A stretch of 27,069 bases of DNA, taken from NCBI RefSeq assembly GCF_003243515.1, contig NZ_QFRA01000027.1:1-27069 (forward strand). Direction: 5' to 3'. The notes beneath the pieces are model-generated. The model was given only the letters and a program-made list of their open reading frames with translations. It had not been told where the DNA came from and did no database searches. Source of the stretch: Corynebacterium kroppenstedtii. Its GTDB lineage: Bacteria > Actinomycetota > Actinomycetes > Mycobacteriales > Mycobacteriaceae. Below, one piece after another: positions 6,188 to 14,629 of this stretch (its first letter is position 1; each line of letters begins with the position of its first letter). The translations under genes and the position numbers were made by a program.

Positions 6188-8097
6188 AGGCCCGTGCTCG
6201 ATTCAGCCGACTTGAGCTCAGACCGGACCAACCGGAACGCATCTCGAAGAGATTCCCGCTCCAAGTGGGCCAAGGAGTCGGGATCAATACGAGCGTTCGT
6301 TTCCTTCCCATTCCGCCACTGCGAAGCCTGGTTAGCCAGCAAAATGAGCTGGAAAATATCGAACGCATCAACAAGGTCCTCAACCCGACGGTGGTTAATG
6401 ACCCCGGCCCGCGCAGCGGCCCGCAGCCGATCACGCGTACCGACCTCATCCACCCACGCTTGAATCACATACAACCGCGCGAGCTGAACGACAGCCGTTA
6501 GCCCTCCCCTCTTAATATCAAGAGTGTTGGCGTAATTACCAGAGCGATCCAGGACGAACCCGCGGAAGAATCCCAGCGGTGGTTCACGATGGCGCGCAAT
6601 CTTCACCAGCGTGTTCAGGAAGCGTCGATCCCGGCGCGCGGTCATGAGAGCGGCGGAGCGGACATCGTCGCATAATTCACTATCTCCGACCACGGGGCGC
6701 ATGTCGAAGAACGTTTGTGCCTTCATTAATGCCTTCGGGCCAAGGTCATCAGTCCACCGAGTGAATTCTTTTTCCCAGGCACTCGCGGTCAGGCGCCACC
6801 TGCTATTGGACGCCATCATGTCACCGGGGCACAGGGGCAGCCCGGCTTGGTGCACGAGGCTACTGAACTTTTCGCCCAACGTTTTGAAATAAAAACCGTG
6901 TTTATCGGGGTCGTACTCATCGGACAGGATAATGGCATGGTCCTGATCACTAGATAGCACCATTTCGGAGCGGCCCAACGAACCCATCACAACAAGGCAG
7001 AATGGGACCGGAGCAGGCCCGATTTCCTCCTGTACTAATTCGATGACCCGCTTCATCATTTCGTCGGTACCCAGGGTTAAGAGTCTTGTGGCTTCGTGTG
7101 GTGTGGCACCGCGGCCGATGAAACGCACGGCCACATCGATCACCGCATCAAAGCACTCAGAGAGCTGGTCTGTTCGTGCTTCGCGGAATTGCGCCGCGGC
7201 AAAAATCGGATCCCCTTGGAGCTGCCGCATGACGGCACCCGTCGTCAAGACTCCGACAACATCGTCATCGTCGATCACGGGAAGGTGGTTCACCCGGGCT
7301 TCTGTTAACTGCAACATGCCTTCGAACAGTGGCATGGTTGCGTAAGTCACCATGGGCTTGGGCGACATGATGTGCTTCACTGGGCCCGACGGATCCACCC
7401 CCTTCGCGAGCACTTCCGACCGCAGCGTTGCATCCGTCACAATGCCGACGATCCTGCTCGAGCGCTGCCCCTCGTCAGCTACCTTCACGATGATAGCGCT
7501 GGATAAGTTCCGCTCACTCATTTTTATCGCGGTATCGCGGATAGTGGTTTCGGGCGAGACGATGACCGGTTTCACGGCAGCCTCGCCGACGGTTGCACGG
7601 AGAGCACCGATATCCGCGACTCCCCCTGTGCCGGATGCCTCCCGCAACTCGTTAGCTGAGCTGCGACGCCTCGTCGTCACTGTCCCGAAGAATGTGGCAA
7701 CTTCGGGGTAATTCTGGAGGCTTTCAATGACCTCGACGGGAATTTCGATCAGCAGGCTATCCTCATGCGCCCAATAGGAATAGTGCTGCGTCGGTTTATC
7801 CGATACCCGACGCGGGTAAATTTCGCCGGGGCCGAAGCGGTCGACCAGTTGGTCCCGTTCACCAATGCAGTTGATTGCCCCGGATCGGACGATGCGGATT
7901 CCGGTCATGGTGTCGTCATCTGAATTGACATGTGGGTGACTGGGTGACGTATCTGAAGTGGCGTCGGCTTTGTCGCCCGCTTTGACATAGAGCATCGTCC
8001 CGTTCCGGGCGACCCGCGCACGGTGATCATCAGGAATGCTGTCAAAGGGCGGGGTGTGTGCTAAGAAATCGGTGATCTCTGAGACCTCAACCGTCAT
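6184..8097 (-). CDS. cNMP-binding / CBS pair / DUF294 putative nucleotidyltransferase
   Basis: 637-residue cytoplasmic signalling protein. The order is: N-terminal cyclic-nucleotide-binding-like domain (about 1-140), two CBS domains (about 170-295) that usually bind adenosine nucleotides, then a DUF294 nucleotidyltransferase-like domain, followed by a helical DUF294 C-terminal domain (about 485-630). The nucleotidyltransferase signature GSLGRSEM...SSDQDHAI lies at 372-389, with Asp384 and Asp386 as candidate metal ligands. The cNMP domain carries a poorly conserved insertion rich in Asp, Ser and His (about 43-65), so ligand binding may be altered. ATG with GGTAGGGGAC just upstream sets the start. 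It is the first gene of a coupled pair with dnaQ2 and is divergent from an MFS transporter. It resembles C. glutamicum Cg1456 from memory. The target of the transferase, if active, is not known. Confidence 0.85.
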   Translation of the reverse strand: MTVEVSEITDFLAHTPPFDSIPDDHRARVARNGTMLYVKAGDKADATSDTSPSHPHVNSDDDTMTGIRIVRSGAINCIGERDQLVDRFGPGEIYPRRVSDKPTQHYSYWAHEDSLLIEIPVEVIESLQNYPEVATFFGTVTTRRRSSANELREASGTGGVADIGALRATVGEAAVKPVIVSPETTIRDTAIKMSERNLSSAIIVKVADEGQRSSRIVGIVTDATLRSEVLAKGVDPSGPVKHIMSPKPMVTYATMPLFEGMLQLTEARVNHLPVIDDDDVVGVLTTGAVMRQLQGDPIFAAAQFREARTDQLSECFDAVIDVAVRFIGRGATPHEATRLLTLGTDEMMKRVIELVQEEIGPAPVPFCLVVMGSLGRSEMVLSSDQDHAIILSDEYDPDKHGFYFKTLGEKFSSLVHQAGLPLCPGDMMASNSRWRLTASAWEKEFTRWTDDLGPKALMKAQTFFDMRPVVGDSELCDDVRSAALMTARRDRRFLNTLVKIARHREPPLGFFRGFVLDRSGNYANTLDIKRGGLTAVVQLARLYVIQAWVDEVGTRDRLRAAARAGVINHRRVEDLVDAFDIFQLILLANQASQWRNGKETNARIDPDSLAHLERESLRDAFRLVRSELKSAESSTGL

Positions 8098-8216
8098 GTC
8101 CCCTACCGTATCGAATTTGCGCGGTGTTTTTACGTGTGTTTCCCGAGTATTTCACTTGCACTACTTTCGCGTGTTTTATTTCCACTTCCAGACTAAGCGG
8201 TCTATGTTAAGGGATT

Positions 8217-9611
8217 ATGTCTCGCTCCCGACCATCATCTTCTGATTACACAACCTCTAAGGACTCTCCTTCGGTCGCTGCGCGGATGGATCGGCTCCCC
8301 GTCGTTCGGTCACACAAATTGATCACCATTGTGATCGGATTGGGAGTCTTCTTCGACCAATACGAGAACTTCCTAGCGCCCATCATGTCGACAGTACTGA
8401 AGAAGCACTTCGATCTGAGCGGGACTCAGCTGTCACTCGTTCTGGCATCGGCGTTCTTGGGCCAATTCGTGGGTGCACTATGGATGGGCCGGTTAGCGGA
8501 CCGCATCGGGCGGCAACGCACCTTCATCATCAACTTGTTGGTCTACTCGCTCGCGTCCATTGTGTGTGGTCTCGCGCCACATTCTTCTGTTCTGATCCTC
8601 GCGCGGTTCGTCGCGGGCATCGGCATCGGCGGGGAATACGCCCTCGCAGACTCGTACCTAGCCGATATCCTCCCCTCCAAGGTGCGTGGTCGCTACATTG
8701 TGTGGGCCTACACGGTGAGCTTCTTCGGGGTGCCTCTATCTGGTTTCCTCGCCCGGTGGCTCGTTCCCCTCGAGCCTTTGGGGTTCGACGGCTGGCGCTG
8801 GATGTTCATCATCGGCGGTGTTGGTGGATTAGTCGTGTGGACCATCCGCAGTTTCCTCCCTGAATCACCGGTGTGGCTTGAGACGCATGGGCGTTCAGAC
8901 GAAGCCGAAAAGATCGTGCGTCGTTTTGAGGATGAGGCACGAAGAGGGGGGAATATTCTCACTGAGCCGGACACACGCGTGCGGCCTGTCCAGCAGAAGA
9001 ATGTGCAGTTTTCGGAGGTGTTCGCTCCTGCGGTGAGGAAGCGGACGCTCGTTGTCTCCATTATGAGTGTTCTTCAGGTGTTCGGGTACTACGGTTTTGG
9101 CACGATCGCGACTCTGGCTCTAGCTGCAAAAGGTTTCGATGTTGTCGATTCCCTTGCGTATACCGCTGTCACCTACATTGGTTATCCGGTCGGCTCGTTA
9201 CTCATGGTGCCGCTGGTTGACCGGTTCGAGCGCAAACACCTCATTGTTGCCACCGCCATAATGATAGGCGTTTTCGGTCTCGTCTTCGGGTTCTCTCCCA
9301 CGCCCGCCATTGTCATGATTGCCGGCGGATTGTTTACAGCGTCAAGCAATATGTTCTCCGGCGTGTACCACACCTATCTGGCGGAAAACTTCCCGACGCG
9401 CATTCGGGGCACGGCTGCTGGTTTCGCCTACTCATTATCGAAAATCTCGGCGGGCGTCATGCCTTTCATCTTGCTGCCCATTCTGCATAGTGCCGGCCCC
9501 GGAACAGTGTTCACTGTCGTCGCCATCGCCATGGTGATCATGATGATCGACATCGGAGTTTTCGGAGTGCGCACAACGGGACGCAACGCTGACATTGAAG
9601 ATCATCTGTGA
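8217..9611 (+). CDS. Major facilitator superfamily transporter (metabolite:H+ symporter type)
   Basis: 464-residue inner-membrane protein with about 12 transmembrane helices. The MFS loop 2-3 signature is GRLADRIGRQR (91-101), helix 4 carries RFVAGIGIGGEYALADSY, and PESPVWL follows helix 6. The C half repeats the pattern with VDRFERK and ENFPTRIRGTAAG. These features match the sugar/organic acid symporter branch (SHS, AAHS, KgtP-like), but the sequence does not tell the substrate. The start is ATG at 8217 with AAGGGA close upstream. A shorter start at Met24 would remove a hydrophilic Ser-rich N terminus and cannot be excluded. It is divergent from the cNMP-CBS-DUF294 gene (119-base shared gap) and converges with the GNAT gene, leaving only 10 bases. 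Confidence 0.85.
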   Translation: MSRSRPSSSDYTTSKDSPSVAARMDRLPVVRSHKLITIVIGLGVFFDQYENFLAPIMSTVLKKHFDLSGTQLSLVLASAFLGQFVGALWMGRLADRIGRQRTFIINLLVYSLASIVCGLAPHSSVLILARFVAGIGIGGEYALADSYLADILPSKVRGRYIVWAYTVSFFGVPLSGFLARWLVPLEPLGFDGWRWMFIIGGVGGLVVWTIRSFLPESPVWLETHGRSDEAEKIVRRFEDEARRGGNILTEPDTRVRPVQQKNVQFSEVFAPAVRKRTLVVSIMSVLQVFGYYGFGTIATLALAAKGFDVVDSLAYTAVTYIGYPVGSLLMVPLVDRFERKHLIVATAIMIGVFGLVFGFSPTPAIVMIAGGLFTASSNMFSGVYHTYLAENFPTRIRGTAAGFAYSLSKISAGVMPFILLPILHSAGPGTVFTVVAIAMVIMMIDIGVFGVRTTGRNADIEDHL

Positions 9612-9621
9612 TCCAGGACGT

Positions 9622-10392
9622 CTAGTTCTGTACCCCTAACATCGCGGCCAATTCCGGTGTCCACCCATCGACATGCACCGAGGTAGACCCACAGTTGAAC
9701 ATGTCTGGGGTGCAATACATTCGCATCTTTTCATTTTCATTGCCGACGTTGTTACTGCCGACGTCACTCCCACCGACGGTGGCGGAGGCACCATTGATGC
9801 CGTAGCGACTCTCGCCAAGGAATGTGTAACCGCACGACAGCGATACCGCTTGAGATGCAGCATTCGTCAGCCAGCTTTCGGATACCGCAATGCTAAAGCC
9901 GCAATACGTAAATGCCACGGTTAGTGCGGCTCGTCGGGCTTGAGTTGCAAAACCGCGCCCTTGAAAAGACCTCAAGATATATGACCCGGTTTCGACGTAG
10001 CTATCATCTGCTTTGAGGCCGAGGTCGCGAAGGAGTCCGCGCAGATCCTCCCCATCTGAGGAGGCAAAGCCAGGAATTCGACGACGCCAGAGATCGATCA
10101 CACCAATAAACTCGCCGTGATGCCGGATAACCAAGGACAAGGTCCACTCGGATGAGGATGGGGCGCCGGCCCCAAGTCTTGCCATCATGCCGAGGTGGAA
10201 CGCAGCGTTGGAATACTTCGGTGCACCGATCCACGGAAAAACCTCGGGACCTGTGGGATCAGCGAACACATCATCCACTCGGGACACCGCACGAACGGCG
10301 TCAGAAATTGCCTGCTCATCCATAGGCCGGAGCTCCAGCGCACCCGCTCTTATGCGGAGGCCGGACGGCGGCCAAATCTCAGGTGGTAACAC
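9622..10392 (-). CDS. GNAT-family N-acetyltransferase (RimJ/RimL-like)
   Basis: 256 residues. The acetyl-CoA-binding core is recognisable: ETGSYILRSFQGRGFATQARRA-type motif A (Arg141, Gly145, Gly147), then TNAASQAVSLSCGYTFLGE (about 176-194), as in ribosomal-protein or small-molecule acetyltransferases. After the core, residues 198-222 form an unusual Gly/Asn/Ser-rich segment, followed by a C-terminal part ending HVDGWTPELAAMLGVQN. The GTG start has GTAGGGGA upstream and lies only 20 bases after the leuB stop, so it is probably cotranscribed with leuB. The acetyl acceptor is unknown. Confidence 0.75.
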   Translation of the reverse strand: MLPPEIWPPSGLRIRAGALELRPMDEQAISDAVRAVSRVDDVFADPTGPEVFPWIGAPKYSNAAFHLGMMARLGAGAPSSSEWTLSLVIRHHGEFIGVIDLWRRRIPGFASSDGEDLRGLLRDLGLKADDSYVETGSYILRSFQGRGFATQARRAALTVAFTYCGFSIAVSESWLTNAASQAVSLSCGYTFLGESRYGINGASATVGGSDVGSNNVGNENEKMRMYCTPDMFNCGSTSVHVDGWTPELAAMLGVQN

Positions 10393-10412
10393 GGCAGTCC
10401 CCTACCCCACAG

Positions 10413-11441
10413 CTAACTGTCGAGACTGTTTGCAATCCGAGTTCCAACTTCCTCGGTGCGGATGCTGCCATCCCTGGACGCAACATCATTGCGCACCGCG
10501 GCCTCAATAGCATCGGCTTCGTCGGTCTTACCCAAGTGACGGAATAACAGCGCTCCCGACAAAATCGCAGCCGTCGGATCCGCGATACCCTCCCCGGCAA
10601 TATCAGGAGCAGAGCCGTGAACGGGCTCGAACATCGACGGATTCGTGCCGGTCGCGTCGATATTGCCCGATGCAGCCAAACCGATACCACCGGTGACGGC
10701 TCCTGCCAGGTCAGTAATGATGTCGCCAAAAAGGTTGTCCGTCACGATGACGTCGAAGCGCGACGGGTCCGTGACCATATAAATTGTCGCCGCGTCAATG
10801 TGGCAATAATCCACCTCAACGTCGGGATACCCCTGGGCAACCTCGTCGACGGTCCGTTGCCATAGTGCACCTGCGTACACAAGGACATTGGTCTTGTACA
10901 CCAACGTTAACTTCTTGCACCGCTCCTGCGCGCGATCAAAGGCATAGCGGACAACACGCTCAACTCCGTACCGCGTGTTCACACTTGTTTCGTTGGCAAC
11001 CTCGTGAGGCGTATCTACCCGGATCGAACCCCCGTTTCCGGCATACAACCCCTCGGTCCCCTCGCGGACGACAATAAAGTCGACCTTCCCCGGATCGGAC
11101 AGTGGCGAGGTTACCCCCGGATACAGCACCGACGGGCGCAGATTGACATGGTGGTCGAGGGCGAATCGCATCTTCAGCAGGAGCCCGCGCTCCAACACCC
11201 CTGATGGGACAGTTCGCGGATCGCCGACGGCCCCGAGCAGAATCGCATCATGCTCACGCAAGGAGGCGAGATCGTCGTCGGTGAGAAGTTCCCCATTGCG
11301 GAGGTACCGGCGGGCACCGAGGTCGTATTCCGTGGTCTCAATGGACTCACCGCTCCCCGCCAAAGCAGATCGCATCACCTTGAGCGCTTCCGCTGTTACT
11401 TCTGTGCCGATCCCGTCACCGGGAATAACCGCCAGTTTCAT
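10413..11441 (-). CDS. leuB: 3-isopropylmalate dehydrogenase
   Basis: Oxidatively decarboxylates 3-isopropylmalate to 2-ketoisocaproate with NAD, the third step specific to leucine. The 342 residues fit the actinobacterial family. Seen are MKLAVIPGDGIGTEV at the N terminus, the substrate-binding RFALDHHVNLRP segment, VREGTEGLY, the metal/NAD region DNLFGDIITDLAGAVTGGIG, and EPVHGSAPDIAG near the C terminus. I chose the ATG at 11441 because homologs start there and AAAGGTG lies nine bases upstream; a GTG seven codons earlier (11462) is open. It follows the COG0523 GTPase gene by 41 bases and precedes the GNAT gene by 20, all on the same strand. Confidence 0.95.
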   Translation of the reverse strand: MKLAVIPGDGIGTEVTAEALKVMRSALAGSGESIETTEYDLGARRYLRNGELLTDDDLASLREHDAILLGAVGDPRTVPSGVLERGLLLKMRFALDHHVNLRPSVLYPGVTSPLSDPGKVDFIVVREGTEGLYAGNGGSIRVDTPHEVANETSVNTRYGVERVVRYAFDRAQERCKKLTLVYKTNVLVYAGALWQRTVDEVAQGYPDVEVDYCHIDAATIYMVTDPSRFDVIVTDNLFGDIITDLAGAVTGGIGLAASGNIDATGTNPSMFEPVHGSAPDIAGEGIADPTAAILSGALLFRHLGKTDEADAIEAAVRNDVASRDGSIRTEEVGTRIANSLDS

Positions 11442-11482
11442 ATCCTGAGACACCTTTCTCACATCACGAATTTGTTGTGAGT

Positions 11483-12631
11483 CTAACTGAACACCGACGC
11501 TCCAGCCATACGTGTGAGCAGCGCGCGGGATTCATCGTCATCCAAAGTTGCTGTCTGGAGGCGGGCCAGCGCGTCAGCACCATCAAAGTTCACACCAATA
11601 AGAACAATTTCCGACGACGGAACCTCCGATACCTGCGGCCACAACGCTGCAGGTGAGATCGTTAAATTCGGGCCGGCCTGGGACCACATCTGAATGAGCT
11701 CTGGACGGTCGGCGATCCAACAATGCCCTTTTGACCTGACCAGACCACGCATGGATTTCACCGCTGCAATAAGACGGCGCTGGTCAAAAGGCCGTTGGGA
11801 CCGAAATACCACCGAGGAAATCCCATACTCTTCGGTTTCCGGAGTATGCGGGTTCGCAAGCTCGTCAAGATACCCCGGTGCTGCAGCGGACTCATCGGCA
11901 TCATAGAGATGGGCGTCAAGCACTGTCTCAATGGGAACCGTGCCATTGACGACGCGTCGTATCCGGGCGCGCGGATTCATGGCACGAACTGCATCTTCAG
12001 TTGCCTGGGCAAGCTCATCACGAACCAGATCACATTTCGTCACAAAGATCATGTCCGCAAACTCAACTTGGTCAACCAAGAGTTCAGCGACCGTACGATC
12101 ATCGTCCGGAGCGGCTTCTAGACCACGGTCAGAGAGCCGCCCCCGCTTGTGCATCTGAGGCAGAAACGTCGTCGCATCGACCAAGGTCACCATGGTGTCG
12201 ATCGGCGCGATGCCACCAAGATGAACCCCATCGGAGAATTCCCACTCGAAGGTTGCGGCGACGGGCATCGGCTCTGAGATGCCTGTTGATTCGATAACGA
12301 TATGGTCGAACTTTTGGCTCGCCGCGAGCGACGCCACCGACTCAATGAGATCTTCCCTCAATGTGCAGCAAATACAGCCATTAGAGAGCTCGACCATGCG
12401 GTCACTTCCCCGCTCAAGATGCCCCTCACCCGCAATTAACGCGGCATCAATATTCACTTCCGAAAAGTCGTTGACGATTACCGCGATTGTGCGGCCAGCT
12501 CGGTTAGCTAACAAGTGGTTGAGGAGTGTTGTCTTACCCGAGCCGAGGAACCCTGACAGTACCGTCACCGGAGTCGGCCGAAAACCGGCCATGTCGGTAT
12601 TTCGGACGTTTTCTCTCACCACATCGCCCAT
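11483..12631 (-). CDS. COG0523/CobW-family G3E GTPase (probable metal chaperone)
   Basis: 382 residues from the preferred start. G3E P-loop GTPase: Walker A GFLGSGKTT (27-35), the metal-binding CxCC motif NGCICCT (Cys86, Cys88, Cys89), ESTGISEP as switch region, and TKCDLV as the base-recognition motif; a CobW C-terminal domain follows. Members deliver Zn or other metals to client enzymes and are often induced by Zn shortage through Zur. The open frame extends to an ATG at 12709, but that start has no ribosome binding site and family similarity begins after residue 40 of the long form. ATG 12631, with GAAGAG upstream, is preferred, and ATG 12592 is a further option. A Fur-family-like box and a structured leader lie upstream, supporting a metal-responsive role. 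It does not belong to a visible cobalamin cluster. Confidence 0.85.
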   Translation of the reverse strand: MGDVVRENVRNTDMAGFRPTPVTVLSGFLGSGKTTLLNHLLANRAGRTIAVIVNDFSEVNIDAALIAGEGHLERGSDRMVELSNGCICCTLREDLIESVASLAASQKFDHIVIESTGISEPMPVAATFEWEFSDGVHLGGIAPIDTMVTLVDATTFLPQMHKRGRLSDRGLEAAPDDDRTVAELLVDQVEFADMIFVTKCDLVRDELAQATEDAVRAMNPRARIRRVVNGTVPIETVLDAHLYDADESAAAPGYLDELANPHTPETEEYGISSVVFRSQRPFDQRRLIAAVKSMRGLVRSKGHCWIADRPELIQMWSQAGPNLTISPAALWPQVSEVPSSEIVLIGVNFDGADALARLQTATLDDDESRALLTRMAGASVFS

Positions 12632-12716
12632 ATGGCGCTCTTCAAACACTGTGCATCCCCTTAACGTCTCCGTGTTAGTCGCAGAACAAAGCTGGACATA
12701 ACCCACCATTTGAGAT

Positions 12717-12783
12717 GGAGGACGGCAGTCAGCCGAAGCTATTCAGCCAGCGCCCGGCGCGGTTGGCTGGCTACGTGTCCTCC
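12717..12783 (-). ncRNA. Predicted three-way-junction leader RNA before the COG0523 GTPase
   Basis: On the minus strand the transcript can form a closed three-way junction. P1 is GGAGGAC / GTCCTCC (7 bp, 12777-12783 with 12717-12723). P2 is AGCCAGC / GCTGGCT (7 bp, 12766-12772 with 12745-12751) with a 14-nt GC-rich loop. P3 is AGC-TTCG-GCT (12731-12740), a UUCG tetraloop. There is no T-run after it, so it is not a simple serA terminator. It matches no riboswitch class I can name, and the B12-box sequence is absent. Confidence 0.45.
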
Positions 12784-12793
12784 AAAACGTTAA

Positions 12794-12808
12794 TGATACA
12801 TAATGTCA
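12794..12808. promoter_or_regulatory. Fur/Zur-family-like operator upstream of the COG0523 GTPase
   Basis: TGATACATAATGTCA matches 10 of 14 defined positions of the Fur-family palindrome TGATAATnATTATCA, with both outer half-sites TGA/TCA intact. On the minus strand the same bases include a TATCAT hexamer that could serve as a -10, and the upstream TTGACA overlaps the box. Given that COG0523 genes are classic Zur targets, Zur is the first candidate. The assignment is inference. Confidence 0.4.
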
Positions 12809-12847
12809 ATAGTGGCGGTTTCCACCCACACAGGCGGATGGGCCTAC

Positions 12848-14446
12848 CTAACCGAAGTCGAGCGCGATAGCGTACTGCGCATCCAACGACGCCTTCATCG
12901 ACTCCATCACATCGTCAGGAACCGACTTATCCACCCTGAGAACCAACGTGGCACCAGTTCCGGCCTTATCCTGCGACAATGCCGCGGCCTCGACGTTAAT
13001 TCCACGTTCACCCAACTGGGATCCGACGGCACCCAACGCACCCGGGCGGTCCTTGTAGTGCAGGAACACGTTCCGACCTTCCGCGCGCAGATCCAGTCCT
13101 CGGTCGTTGATGCGGACAATCTTTTCCACACCATCCAAGCCGGTCAGGGCACCCACCACCGACACAGTGTCGCCCGTATTAGTAACAAGCCGAACCTCGA
13201 CAACCGATCGGTGCAGCACCGATTCAGCAGCCGTCGTCACGGAAAGTTGAACACCCCGATCCTCGGCGATGGCCGGGGCATTAACAAATGTCACCTTCTC
13301 ATCCACCGTACCCGCGAACACGCCACGCAGAGCCGCAAGACCCAGGGCGTCGACGTTTTCGGAGGACAGCTCGCCACGCGCGATCACTTCCACCGACGTC
13401 GTCGCACCATGCTGGATTGCCGACGCCAACACGGCCAGCTTGCGCGTCAGGTTCAACCACAGGGAGACCTCTTCGCCGATAGCACCACCAGAGACGTTCA
13501 CCGCGTCGGGAACAAACTCTCCCGCGAGGGCGAGCAAGACGGATTTTGCTACATCCGTCCCGGCGCGATCCTGCGCCTCAATGGTGGACGCGCCTAGGTG
13601 AGGTGTCACCACGACTTCGGGCCGGTCAAACAGCGGAGAATCCGTGCACGGTTCCGTGGCGTACACGTCCACACCCGCGCCACGAATATGGCCGGAATCG
13701 ATCGCGCGGGCCAGCGCTTCTTCGTCGATAAGACCACCGCGAGCAGCGTTAACAATAATCTGCCCCTTCTTCGCCTTGTCAAGGAGAGCGTCATTGAACA
13801 TTCCCGCTGTCTCCTTGGTCTTGGGGAGGTGGATGGTGACGAAGTCAGACACCGCCATCAGTTCCTCGATGTCAATGAGCTCAACCCCCAATTGTGCGGC
13901 ACGGGCGAGGTTAGCGTAGGGGTCATAAGCAACAATGCGCTCCACATCGAAGGCCGCAAGCCGTTGAGCAAAGAGCTGCCCGATATGACCGAATCCGACG
14001 ATGCCCACGGTCTTGCCATATATCTCGACACCTTTGAAGGACGACCGTTTCCACTCGCCTTGCCGCAGCGATTGATCGGCCTGGGGAATCTGGCGAGCGG
14101 CTGCCAGCAACAAGGTGATCGCATGTTCGCAGGCTGAGTGGATATTCGACGTGGGCGCGTTGACCACCATCACACCACGCTGTGTCGCGCCTTCAATATC
14201 AACATTGTCCAGTCCGACGCCTGCGCGGCCGATGATTTTCAGCTCTTTGGCGGCGTCGAGAACTTCTTTATCCACCGTGGTGGCGGAACGTACTAGGAGC
14301 GCATCTGCTTCGGGGACGGCGGCCAGGAGCTCGGCGCGGTTCGGCCCGTCTACCCACCGGACCTCAACGCCATCTCCCAGCGCCTCGATTGTTGATTGAG
14401 CAAGCTTGTCAGCGATAAGAACCACAGGTAAGCAGTTGTGATTCAC
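12848..14446 (-). CDS. serA: D-3-phosphoglycerate dehydrogenase
   Basis: First step of serine synthesis, oxidising 3-phosphoglycerate with NAD. The 532-residue length is the long actinobacterial type with an intervening ASB domain. Seen are GRAGVGLDNVD, the NAD-binding VGIVGFGHIGQ (Gly151, Gly153, Gly156), NAARGGLIDEEAL, YATEPCTDSPL and the catalytic His in TPHLGASTIEAQ. The C-terminal ACT domain (from about residue 457: FLHYKDRPGALGAVG) is the serine-feedback site in the family. It starts with GTG, placed by a strong AGGAGG eight bases upstream. A 183-base gap with a hairpin separates it from ilvC, so it should have its own promoter. Confidence 0.95.
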   Translation of the reverse strand: MNHNCLPVVLIADKLAQSTIEALGDGVEVRWVDGPNRAELLAAVPEADALLVRSATTVDKEVLDAAKELKIIGRAGVGLDNVDIEGATQRGVMVVNAPTSNIHSACEHAITLLLAAARQIPQADQSLRQGEWKRSSFKGVEIYGKTVGIVGFGHIGQLFAQRLAAFDVERIVAYDPYANLARAAQLGVELIDIEELMAVSDFVTIHLPKTKETAGMFNDALLDKAKKGQIIVNAARGGLIDEEALARAIDSGHIRGAGVDVYATEPCTDSPLFDRPEVVVTPHLGASTIEAQDRAGTDVAKSVLLALAGEFVPDAVNVSGGAIGEEVSLWLNLTRKLAVLASAIQHGATTSVEVIARGELSSENVDALGLAALRGVFAGTVDEKVTFVNAPAIAEDRGVQLSVTTAAESVLHRSVVEVRLVTNTGDTVSVVGALTGLDGVEKIVRINDRGLDLRAEGRNVFLHYKDRPGALGAVGSQLGERGINVEAAALSQDKAGTGATLVLRVDKSVPDDVMESMKASLDAQYAIALDFG

Positions 14447-14607
14447 GATTTGGTCCTCCTAGTAAAACAGCGCACGGTCAGGTGCACTCCGTCGTGTGGG
14501 TTGGGTTTTGCGAACACGTATATGGCCCGGATGATCGGGCGCAGATATACAAAAAGCATAGCCTTCCTACCAGCACATTATGGCGGAATAAGAAGACTAT
14601 GCTGAAT

Positions 14608-14629
14608 AATATCCCTTTTTGGGGATATT
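14608..14629 (-). terminator. Hairpin directly after ilvC
   Basis: Perfect 8-bp inverted repeat AATATCCC / GGGATATT starting immediately after the ilvC stop codon, with a 6-base loop. The sequence after it (ATTCAGC) lacks a proper T-run, so termination may be partial. Confidence 0.55.

Noticed and set aside
12710..12847. Cobalamin riboswitch before the CobW-like gene
   Set aside because: The B12-box core is not present and the predicted junction is much smaller than a cobalamin riboswitch.
12803..13597. 264-residue plus-strand frame opposite serA
   Set aside because: It is antisense to the well-supported serA gene, and its His/Arg/Gln-rich composition is typical of a shadow frame.
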